The position numbers were made by a program, and so were the translations under genes. A stretch of 38,798 nt of DNA from CAYLLT01 sp964591605 (GTDB lineage Bacteria; Planctomycetota; Phycisphaerae; UBA1845; PWPN01), in NCBI GenBank assembly GCA_964591605.1, contig CAZQEN010000024.1:1-38798 (forward strand), written 5' to 3'. The notes beneath the pieces were generated by a model that saw only the letters and a program-made list of their open reading frames with translations, had not been told where the DNA came from and did not search any database. Positions 16,440-23,910 of this stretch are shown in pieces; position 1 is the stretch's first letter, and the number at the start of each line of letters is the position of its first letter.

Positions 16440-17657
16440 CGCAGCCTGGAACTCGATCTGCATGAGACTGCAATCGTCGGCGAGGATCTCCTTCCCCCCG
16501 ACCTCCCTTGCTCGCTGGAGTACGGGCTCCATCAGATCGTCCTGCGTTCTGCGCTCGGTCACGAAGGCGGTGAATTCGTCGTAAGTGGACATCTCTCCGT
16601 CCGGCCGGGCGATTTCGACGGCGCCGTCGCTGTAGAGCAGCAGCCGGGCGAAGGGCTCGACATCGACGGTCAGGTTCGCAAACGGCAGCATGGCGCCCAG
16701 CCCGATGATCGGCCCGTCCGGCTGGAGTTCCTGCAGCCGGGCCTGGCTGGCGGTCGCCCCATGAACGAGCAATGCCGGCGGATGGCCTCCCCCGCTGAAG
16801 ACCAGCCTGCGGCTCGTGACGTCGTACACGCCGTACCATAGCGTGAAATACTTGCCGCCATGGCGCTTCATCTCGAAGACCTGGCTGAGAGCCTGCATGA
16901 CGGCGGCCGGGTCATAGAAGTCCGTCTGTGGGAGACTGCGGTGCGAGAGCACGTTCAGCACCGAGACCGCCAGCAGCGATGACCCCACGCCGTGGCCGCT
17001 CACGTCGAGCAGGTAGATCGCCAGGTGCGTTCTGTCGAGCCAGTGGTAGCCGAACGCGTCGCCGCCGAGCTGCGTGGAGGGGATGAAACGCCATTCGATC
17101 CGCACCGGCCCCTCCTTCAACGGCGGCGGCAGGAGCGACTGCACGTATTTCGCGGCCTGGGCAATCTCTTCGGCGAGCTGGCGCTGGCTCTCGGCGAGCT
17201 GGCGGTAGGCCTCGTTGCGCTGGAGCTGCGCGACGTAGCCCCGCGAGTGATGGCGGATCCGGGCGACCAGCTCGATGCGGTCGGGGAGTTTGACCAGATA
17301 GTCATTGGCCCCCAGCCCGAACGCCTGCGCCTTGATGACCGGCTCTTCCTTGCTCGAAAGCACGATCATCGGCACTTCCCGCGTCGCCGCATTGGCCCGG
17401 AAGAACTTCAGGAGGGTCAGGCCGTCGATCTCGGGCATGACCAGGTCCTGCAGGATCACGGTCGGACTGAGCCGGTTAGCCATCTCGACGGCCTTGCACG
17501 GGTCCTGGCAGAAGTGAAGCTGGATGTCGGTCTCCGGGGCGAGCATCTGCCGGACGGCATGCCCGACGATCGCCTGATCGTCGATGAGCAGGACGATGAT
17601 CCGATCGCCGCCCGTGTGCGGTGCGGTTGACTCTTGCGTGGAATCAGGAGTGTCCAT
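16437..17657 (-). CDS. response regulator with PP2C (SpoIIE/RsbU-type) serine phosphatase output
   Basis: A 406-aa cytoplasmic protein. The receiver (about 20-135) has DD26-27, phospho-Asp71 in ILQDLVMPEIDG and Lys in YLVKLPD. A helical linker at about 150-185 (repeated QLAE words) looks like a coiled coil. The PP2C domain (about 190-405) keeps the metal ligands GGDAF, LDVSGHG, YSDGAVE and ADDC. By family it would dephosphorylate a STAS protein, and 1898-2251 is the nearest candidate. Two Mets are possible. 17657 is chosen because GGAG lies 9 nt upstream, while 17663 has it only 3 nt away. The gene follows the SulP gene by 17 nt and converges on cheR. The chemosensory kinase or Hpt-STAS could phosphorylate its receiver (inference). 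Confidence 0.92.
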   Translation of the reverse strand: MDTPDSTQESTAPHTGGDRIIVLLIDDQAIVGHAVRQMLAPETDIQLHFCQDPCKAVEMANRLSPTVILQDLVMPEIDGLTLLKFFRANAATREVPMIVLSSKEEPVIKAQAFGLGANDYLVKLPDRIELVARIRHHSRGYVAQLQRNEAYRQLAESQRQLAEEIAQAAKYVQSLLPPPLKEGPVRIEWRFIPSTQLGGDAFGYHWLDRTHLAIYLLDVSGHGVGSSLLAVSVLNVLSHRSLPQTDFYDPAAVMQALSQVFEMKRHGGKYFTLWYGVYDVTSRRLVFSGGGHPPALLVHGATASQARLQELQPDGPIIGLGAMLPFANLTVDVEPFARLLLYSDGAVEIARPDGEMSTYDEFTAFVTERRTQDDLMEPVLQRAREVGGKEILADDCSLMQIEFQAA

Positions 17658-17674
17658 CTGCATCGGCTCCGATT

Positions 17675-19429
17675 CTAACCGGCGATCGGGGGCCCGTCGC
17701 CGCGGGCAGAGCCGGGCGCCGCACCGCCGCCGCGCTGAAAGGCCTCGATCGCTGAGTGCACGGATGGGTAGTAGGTCACCTCGGGGAGCTGCTCCTTGAG
17801 CCCGATCCGCTCCAGCTTCTCGCGGAGCGGCCGGTTGGCCCGCGCGATGACCAGGGTGACGCCGCTGCCCCGCAGCTCCTTCACGAGACGGGCGAACGTA
17901 TCCGCCGCAGTGATGTCGATGTCCCACACCGCCTGCATATCGACGACGAAGCAGCGCACCGGATTCGGGCTGGCGGCGATGAGCTCGCGGGTGCGCTGCA
18001 CGAAGTATTCGGCATTCGCAAAAAACAGCGGCGCATAGAACCGATACGCGATGAGACCGGGAACGGTCTCGGTCTCCGGCGTCTCACCCAGGTCGTGAAA
18101 CCGCCCGGTTCCAGGCATCGGGCGCAGCACGACGTCCATCGGACGCACCAGCCGGGCCAGCACATAGATCAGCGACGCCGTCACTCCGATCAGGATCCCC
18201 GGGATCACGCCCACCACCAGCACCCCCGCAACCACCAGCAGGGCCAGCGAAAAGCCGCGGCGGCTGACCTTCCAGAGCAGACGGTAGTCGTTCAGGTCGA
18301 TCAGGTGCGTACCAGCAGAAACCAGAATCGAGGCCAGGGTCACGGCTGGCAGGGCGCGCAGCAGCGGGGTCAGGAAGAGCAGAAACAGCGCCAAAGCGCC
18401 CGCGGAGACCAGGCTGACGAGTTGCGATCTGCCCCCGGCGGCGTCGCAGATCGTCGTTCGGGATTGACTGGCGCCCGAGGGGAGCCCCTGGAAGAGCGCG
18501 GCCGCCAGGTTGGACGCGGCCAGGGCGACCAGCTCCTGATTCGGCCGGATGTCGTACCGGTTTTTCGCGGCGAACGCCCGCGCCAGCAGAACACCTTCCG
18601 GAAAGGCGAGCATGACGATGCCTGCGGCCGCGGGGACGAGGACCTGGACATCACTCCAGCCCACGCGGGGCAGGTACAGCCCCGGCAGGCCGCGCGGCAC
18701 GTCTCCGATCACTTTCACGCCCCGGCTCTCGAGATCGAAGAACACCGAAATCAGGAGCGCGACGACGAAGACCGCCAGCGCGGCGGGCACGCGTGGCGCA
18801 AAGCGGCGCAGCAGAGCGAATACGGCGGTCAACCCCGCTCCGATGGCGAACGTCAGCAGATGCGTTTCGCCAAGTCGGCGAACGATTTCCGCGAGCAACG
18901 GAAAAAAATCGCTCTCGCTGGCGTGAATGCCAAACAGCTTGGGCAACTGGGTGGACACCAGAATCAGAGCGGCGCCGGTCAGATAGCCCACCAGCACGGG
19001 TTTCGAAAGAAGATCGGCCAGCACGCCGGCGCGCAGGTACGCCGCCAGCAGCATGAAGACGCCGCAGAGCAGCGCCGTCATGGACGCCAGCACGGCCGCC
19101 CGCGCGGCGTCGCCGCCCGCCAGGGGGCCGACCGCCGACGCGACCAGCAGTGTGATCGCCGCATCGGGACCGGCGATGACGTGGCGCGAACTGGCAAACA
19201 CGGCATAGCCGATCATGCCCGCCAGCGCGGCATACAGTCCGTGAACCGGCGTGAGGCCCGCCAGCTCCGCGTACGCGATCACGGATGGAATCATGACGAT
19301 GCAGACGCTGAAACCCGCGAACAGGTCGGATGCCAGCCACTCACGCGGATACGCGCGCAGCGTTTGGACAACCGGCAGGAGCGGCGATCGGCCATTCGCA
19401 CGGCCAGGCTTCACATCCATGCGTCTCAT
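17675..19429 (-). CDS. SulP-family anion transporter with STAS domain
   Basis: A 584-aa inner-membrane transporter of the SLC26/SulP family. The N-terminus (LFAGFSVCIVMIPSVIAYAELAGLTP) carries the family opening. About 10-12 membrane helices follow to about residue 400, including GPDAAITLLVASAVGPLAGG and a QGLPSGASQSRTTICDAAGGRSQL loop. A cytoplasmic STAS domain (about 455-560) contains VVDMQAVWDIDITAADT. The substrate could be sulfate, bicarbonate or another anion and cannot be read from sequence. Start 19429 or 19420 is possible, and neither has a strong ribosome-binding site. It is co-oriented with the PP2C gene downstream and the DUF4239 gene upstream. Confidence 0.93.
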   Translation of the reverse strand: MRRMDVKPGRANGRSPLLPVVQTLRAYPREWLASDLFAGFSVCIVMIPSVIAYAELAGLTPVHGLYAALAGMIGYAVFASSRHVIAGPDAAITLLVASAVGPLAGGDAARAAVLASMTALLCGVFMLLAAYLRAGVLADLLSKPVLVGYLTGAALILVSTQLPKLFGIHASESDFFPLLAEIVRRLGETHLLTFAIGAGLTAVFALLRRFAPRVPAALAVFVVALLISVFFDLESRGVKVIGDVPRGLPGLYLPRVGWSDVQVLVPAAAGIVMLAFPEGVLLARAFAAKNRYDIRPNQELVALAASNLAAALFQGLPSGASQSRTTICDAAGGRSQLVSLVSAGALALFLLFLTPLLRALPAVTLASILVSAGTHLIDLNDYRLLWKVSRRGFSLALLVVAGVLVVGVIPGILIGVTASLIYVLARLVRPMDVVLRPMPGTGRFHDLGETPETETVPGLIAYRFYAPLFFANAEYFVQRTRELIAASPNPVRCFVVDMQAVWDIDITAADTFARLVKELRGSGVTLVIARANRPLREKLERIGLKEQLPEVTYYPSVHSAIEAFQRGGGAAPGSARGDGPPIAG

Positions 19430-19513
19430 CGACGTGAGTCCCTCACTCGGTTCCTGGCGAGAGTCACGCTCCTCGGCGGCACACCATTTCTCCTCCGAGT
19501 TGCCGTCTGGCGG

Positions 19514-20293
19514 CTACTCCATCTGCCTTCGGAGTTCCGTCATGGGCTGGTTGCTCAGCTTGAGCCATCCTTCCGCGGCCCGGTCCAGATCGGCGATCAG
19601 AAACACAACCATCGAAAAGCACACAGCCAGGACCAGATGCAGGTGGAAGCTGCCCCTGCCCGATCGGCCGAACTGGTAGCCCACCGCGGTCATCGAGAGA
19701 ATAGTGAGTACGGCGAACACCACCCAGACCACGCTGGGAATCCGATACCTCGCCACTGTGACGCGCTTCCCCTGCAGCTCGATCAGTTGGTTCAGAGATT
19801 CCACAAACAGCGCAGCGATGTCCGGATTCCTGAGGTCGGCATCCGCCAGAGAGACGGCGTGGTTCCACAGTTGCCTCTGCAGGTTCTCGGATTCCCGGAT
19901 CGCGGCCGGCAGCCGCTCGGGATGATCGTATGCGTCCAGACGCAGGTCGACATAGGACCGCAGCAGCGTACGGGCCTCGGTGCGGTGCGGCTCGGGAATC
20001 AGGCCGGCCCGCAGGAAAGTGGTTCCGATCGCGGTGACCTCCTCCAGCAGCAGATCCCGGCGGGCTTCGCGCCGGCTGGCGGCAATGCCGAAAGTGAAAG
20101 TCAGCATGAAGGCGAGCAGAGCCAGCGTGGCGCCGACGATGGAGCCGATCGGCCCTTCGTCGTGTTCCCCCTCCTTCCCGGCCCGCATTCGAGCGAAGCG
20201 AACCCCTCCCCGGATGCAGGCCAGGACGATAGCCACGCTGCCCAGAAGGATGACCCACAGGGGGACCAGTTCGAGCAGTTGAAAATCGCTCAT
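19514..20293 (-). CDS. bestrophin-like (DUF4239-type) membrane protein
   Basis: A 259-aa membrane protein with helices at about 10-28, 48-70, 185-205 and 213-235. The segment LLAFMLTFTFGIAASRREARRDLLLEE followed by IGTTFLRAGLIPEPHR and LLRSYVDLRL matches the bestrophin-like DUF4239 family as I know it. These are predicted channel-like proteins without an established function. The ATG at 20293 has GGAGG 8 nt upstream, which rules out a longer overlapping frame from 20402. It lies 84 nt before the SulP start and could form an ion-transport pair with it. Confidence 0.8.
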   Translation of the reverse strand: MSDFQLLELVPLWVILLGSVAIVLACIRGGVRFARMRAGKEGEHDEGPIGSIVGATLALLAFMLTFTFGIAASRREARRDLLLEEVTAIGTTFLRAGLIPEPHRTEARTLLRSYVDLRLDAYDHPERLPAAIRESENLQRQLWNHAVSLADADLRNPDIAALFVESLNQLIELQGKRVTVARYRIPSVVWVVFAVLTILSMTAVGYQFGRSGRGSFHLHLVLAVCFSMVVFLIADLDRAAEGWLKLSNQPMTELRRQME

Positions 20294-20594
20294 GCGGATT
20301 TCCTCCGGTCCGAATGCAGCTCCGCCGCCATGTCCGCATTCTCCACGACATCACACCATGCAGACACTCCTGACCGCCTCTGACGGGAATACGCGCGCAC
20401 AAGCTGGGAAGTCGGATTGGGCGTCAACCACCCTCGCGCAGCACCTCATTCCCAGCGCACGTACCCTGGAAGCTGTTTCACATCCTGCACGGGCGAGACG
20501 CTTGCTCCGGCGAAGCAGGCCCGTGTCACACCCACCGGCCTGACGACGGTGCCACACCAGCTTGTGAACCAGCCGCTGGTCAGTCCAGCGTCCC
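20294..20594. other. 301-nt intergenic region with one hairpin
   Basis: No gene is seen. An extended imperfect hairpin at 20488-20525 has outer arms CACGGGC and GCCCGTG and inner arms GCTTGCT and AGCAGGC. It resembles the palindromic repeats elsewhere and could also act as a terminator for the APP1 gene, though no T-run follows. Confidence 0.6.
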
Positions 20595-21545
20595 TCAATA
20601 GCGCCAGGGGACCACCGGCATGTTCAGCATGCCGCCTTCCTGAATGATCTTCCGCAGCCGGTCGGGATCGGTGAGGATCTCCTGGTTGGCCTCGAAGAAC
20701 CGGTCGAGCAGCTTCCAGCTTGCGATCTGAATGGCGTGGCCGCCGTAGTCCTCGTCAGGTTCCTGGCCGACGATGATGGCCAGCATGCCGTTGGCCCCGT
20801 AGGCATAGGCGTCGGTCGCCAGATCGCCAATACCGACGAGCACCTCGGGGAAACGCTGCCTGGCCCGGGCGATGATCTGGCTCTTGAATTCACCCGGCTT
20901 CATCGCCTCGCGCAAACCGGGTGCCGCAAAGAGCGGTACATCCGGAAACTCGTGGTCCTTGACCCACAGGCGCGTCTTGTCGAGGAGAATGCGCGGCCGG
21001 CCGGTCAGGAAGACGACGTCATACGTGGCGATCAGCTTGTGAATCACCAGGGTGGAGTCTTCAATCGGTTTGGACCTGGTATCACGTGATCCGAAGGTGG
21101 CCCCGCTGCGGCTGGTATCGCAGACCGTCCCATCGATGTCCACGATGATCGCCACGCGCGGCTCCGGGCGTAGGCGGAACACGGGCCGCTCGTCACGCAG
21201 CGTCTGACCGTCGATCACGGTCTCCGCCGCATAGCTGGAAGGAGGAGTCCCCTGAACCTGATGCATCAGCGTGGCGATGCCGTCATTGTCGGTCTCCACC
21301 TGACCGATCTGCGTGCCGTTCACATGGAACCTGACCGGGTGGCCCTCAATGTCAGCGCGGACGCCCTTCATGGCCTTCCGCTCGACGAACGCCCGCAATG
21401 CCATCGATCCATCCCGGTTGAGGACCGCGTCGTCGCAGGAGAGGATCGCCCGACCGCAGCCGCCGGCCAGCATGATGCACGATAGGACCGATACCTGAGC
21501 CGCACGTAGAGGTGTATGCGTCTGCTGCGACGAAACGGTTCTCAT
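20595..21545 (-). CDS. APP1/LNS2-like HAD-family phosphatase, predicted lipoprotein
   Basis: A 316-aa lipoprotein with lipobox LAGGC (Cys30). An Ig-like or adhesin-type strand region (about 65-95, VRFHVNGTQIGQVETDNDG) precedes a HAD-type domain (about 130-300). The nucleophile motif is VDIDGTVCDTS (Asp136, Asp138), motif II is VVFLTGRP, and the distal acidic motif is IGDLATDAYAYGANG. This order fits the APP1/DUF2183 phosphatidate phosphatase-like group. The family match is by motif only and lipid as substrate is not shown. AGGAGG lies 5 nt before the ATG at 21545. It starts 10 nt after the stop of the unknown lipoprotein gene, so the two are an operon. Confidence 0.78.
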   Translation of the reverse strand: MRTVSSQQTHTPLRAAQVSVLSCIMLAGGCGRAILSCDDAVLNRDGSMALRAFVERKAMKGVRADIEGHPVRFHVNGTQIGQVETDNDGIATLMHQVQGTPPSSYAAETVIDGQTLRDERPVFRLRPEPRVAIIVDIDGTVCDTSRSGATFGSRDTRSKPIEDSTLVIHKLIATYDVVFLTGRPRILLDKTRLWVKDHEFPDVPLFAAPGLREAMKPGEFKSQIIARARQRFPEVLVGIGDLATDAYAYGANGMLAIIVGQEPDEDYGGHAIQIASWKLLDRFFEANQEILTDPDRLRKIIQEGGMLNMPVVPWRY

Positions 21546-21555
21546 GGCTGCCTCC

Positions 21556-22305
21556 TCACTGATTGCCCGGTCGTGTCGCGGTCGCCGGATGGGTCGTGCT
21601 GGAGGAATCGATACCCACGAGCCGAACCTCGCGGCAGCGGTTCTGCGGGTCGAATTCCAGAACACAGTAGCGTGCGCCCCGGAGATTCGTCCAGTTGCGC
21701 ACGTCGTACAATCGCACGAGGGTATACGTGGATTCACGGCTGGCGGTGAGCACGGGCTGGTCGAAACCCGGCTCCGCCCTGAACTGCTCCGGCGATCTGC
21801 CGATCAGTTTCTCCTGGAGCAGGGCCTCCTTGATGACGTCCTCCGCGCCGTCCGCCTGGCGCAGCGCTTTCGACAGAGCGGTGATCCGCTGGTTCTCGAT
21901 CTCCACCACCCAGCGGCTTTTGCTGAGTGCATCACCTCGAACCGGATAGACAGCCAGCGTTTTCGTGCCGTCCAGTGTTCGCAGACTGTCGAGCCGCGGG
22001 CCGAACATCGTATCGGCGGCGGCCGGCGGACGGCCGATCAGCTCCGGACTCCGGCTCTGAACGTCGCTGTCGTTGATGGCGTCTCCGACGAGCGTGATGG
22101 CCAGGCTCGCCGGGTGGGCGCGGCAGCCCGCCAGAACCGCCACGAGTCCCCCGATCAGCGCCCAGTGAAGAATCACCCGTACGGAGGCTGCCTTCCCGAT
22201 GCCTTGAGGCGAGTCTGCCGTCTGAAGCCGGGACGGAACGAGTCCCGGATCAGCGCCCGGAGGCAGCAGGGTATCGCAAGAGCGCTTGGAAGTTCGGCTG
22301 TGCAT
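21556..22305 (-). CDS. lipoprotein of unknown function
   Basis: A 249-aa protein not recognised as any family. A long basic N-terminus (about 45 residues) precedes the hydrophobic stretch ALIGGLVAVLAGC, whose lipobox predicts lipid attachment. The mature part is soluble-looking, with strand-rich segments TKTLAVYPVRGD, RWVVEIENQRI and YCVLEFDPQNRC. The ATG at 22305 has GGGAG 8 nt upstream and is preferred over an in-frame start at 22371. The unusually long leader before the signal helix may mean that translation really begins later. It forms a two-gene unit with the APP1-like lipoprotein. Confidence 0.7.
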   Translation of the reverse strand: MHSRTSKRSCDTLLPPGADPGLVPSRLQTADSPQGIGKAASVRVILHWALIGGLVAVLAGCRAHPASLAITLVGDAINDSDVQSRSPELIGRPPAAADTMFGPRLDSLRTLDGTKTLAVYPVRGDALSKSRWVVEIENQRITALSKALRQADGAEDVIKEALLQEKLIGRSPEQFRAEPGFDQPVLTASRESTYTLVRLYDVRNWTNLRGARYCVLEFDPQNRCREVRLVGIDSSSTTHPATATRPGNQ

Positions 22306-22461
22306 GTTGTTTCTCCCTGGCTTGTTCCGCTGAAACTCTGAATCTTCCCGATGTCGGTTCTCTCGTGTCATTCATTCGCGAGTGAATATGCTTTGTCCCA
22401 TTGGATACAGCGGATGCGGCGTCCGGTCAGGTGCCTCATTCTGGGTCACGATGCGAACGGA

Positions 22462-23856
22462 TTATCTTCCGATCTCGTCGAGCAGTGCATCGCTGCTCAG
22501 GAGAATCGCACGGGCGTAGCCTGGATTGTGTACGCCGTCGCTACCATCTGCTTGCAGATAGTAGTACATATATCTCACCTTCTTGATCTGATCCGGCAGG
22601 GCGGCCTGCTCCGATTCAGGAGGGCCACCGTTGTTGGTGTAGTCCCAGTCAGTCGGGTCACCCAGCCGTCTGGCGATGCGGTTGAGCCCCTCCTCGATCT
22701 CGTCCTTGAGCGAGAGACGATCCGCTAAGGCGCTTTCCGGTGTGGGATGACAACCGGCCGCCGAGCATCCGCCGTAGTTGGCGACGCGAAATGAATGCTT
22801 CGCATGCGTCATCGGCACGCCGACATCCACGATCGAACCCTGCGGCTCCGCGTGGCAGGTCACGCACTGTTTGAACACGAAGCGATGCTCACTCCGGTTG
22901 TTCGGGACCGGCGGCGCCTGGCCATCGGGCGCCGGCATCTCGCCGAGGTAGAAATTGGCCTGCACACTCTGGTGAGGACCGCGTGACGTATCCGTCCACA
23001 CGCTTTCCCGCGTGTGGTGACATTGGCCGCAGCCTTCGAAGCGGGCGGGATTGGTCGTATCGGCCAGGCTGTTGCTGAGCTCAGGGAATGTCGTCACAGG
23101 GTAGCGGAGCTGCCAGTCGTGGCCGGCCGGAGCGGCGGGGTCATTGCCCGTATTTGCGTGCGGGTCATGACAAATAGCGCAGGTGACGGCATTCATGTCC
23201 TCCGCAGCGACGCCTTCGAGCATCGTGTCCGGTATATCTTCCTGGCCCTGGATGACCGACGCGTGCCGGAAATCACCGGAGTGGCACGTGCCGCACGAGT
23301 TGAGGCTCCGTCCGTCCGCGAATGAAGCGGCCAGCGATGGGGTGACCCGGCCATGCCGGCTCGAGGCCCATTCGCTATAGACTTCATGATGATAACTGTT
23401 GTGGCATTGCGAGCAGACCTCCGCGGCGATGTTGACGGGAGGCCTGAGCGATTTGTCGGACACGTTTTCGCGGTGCGCGCGGGACGGTCCGTGGCAGCCC
23501 TCGCACCCGACGCCGGCCAGGGATTGCGTCGTGATCCGATCGACGTAGCCACCGGCCTTGCCGTATCCCGTCACATGGCAACCGAGGCACACCGGGTTCT
23601 CATCCTGACCCAGCTCCTGAAGGGTGGTGAACGCGCGGGCGTGGGCGGTCAGAATCCATTCGTCGTGCGTTCTGGGGTGACACGCGTAGCACACGCTTGA
23701 ACCGACGTAATCACCGGTCAGGCCGCTGTCGGGTTCCGGAGGCGGGGGCTCTTCGGGCGGCGGCTGTTCAGGGGGCTGGCAGGCGCACAGCAGCATAACA
23801 CCCACCGCGCCGATCCGGAGCAGATGGCGCAAGTGCAGATCAGACGACAGGCTCAT
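22462..23856 (-). CDS. nonahaem c-type cytochrome, predicted lipoprotein
   Basis: A 464-aa multihaem cytochrome related in pattern to the cytochrome c554 group. The signal peptide ends in a lipobox with Cys26, followed by a Pro/Glu-rich linker (27-43). Eight CxxCH haem sites are visible at 56, 90, 118, 148, 188, 226, 276 and 331. A ninth, CSAAGCH at 364, has four residues between the cysteines. Extra His residues between sites could serve as distal ligands. It probably acts as a periplasmic electron carrier or reductase, but the substrate is unknown. GGAGG lies about 7 nt before the start. No cytochrome c maturation genes or partner quinol oxidase are in the window. Confidence 0.92.
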   Translation of the reverse strand: MSLSSDLHLRHLLRIGAVGVMLLCACQPPEQPPPEEPPPPEPDSGLTGDYVGSSVCYACHPRTHDEWILTAHARAFTTLQELGQDENPVCLGCHVTGYGKAGGYVDRITTQSLAGVGCEGCHGPSRAHRENVSDKSLRPPVNIAAEVCSQCHNSYHHEVYSEWASSRHGRVTPSLAASFADGRSLNSCGTCHSGDFRHASVIQGQEDIPDTMLEGVAAEDMNAVTCAICHDPHANTGNDPAAPAGHDWQLRYPVTTFPELSNSLADTTNPARFEGCGQCHHTRESVWTDTSRGPHQSVQANFYLGEMPAPDGQAPPVPNNRSEHRFVFKQCVTCHAEPQGSIVDVGVPMTHAKHSFRVANYGGCSAAGCHPTPESALADRLSLKDEIEEGLNRIARRLGDPTDWDYTNNGGPPESEQAALPDQIKKVRYMYYYLQADGSDGVHNPGYARAILLSSDALLDEIGR

Positions 23857-23910
23857 GTGATTCCTCCGGCCAGTGGTTCAACCTGCGGCTGCCCCATGAT
23901 CGCTGTTCCG

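Noticed and set aside
17756..20383. Long plus-strand open frame opposite the SulP and DUF4239 genes
   Set aside because: Same reason: charged low-complexity product, no ribosome-binding site, opposite two recognisable membrane proteins.
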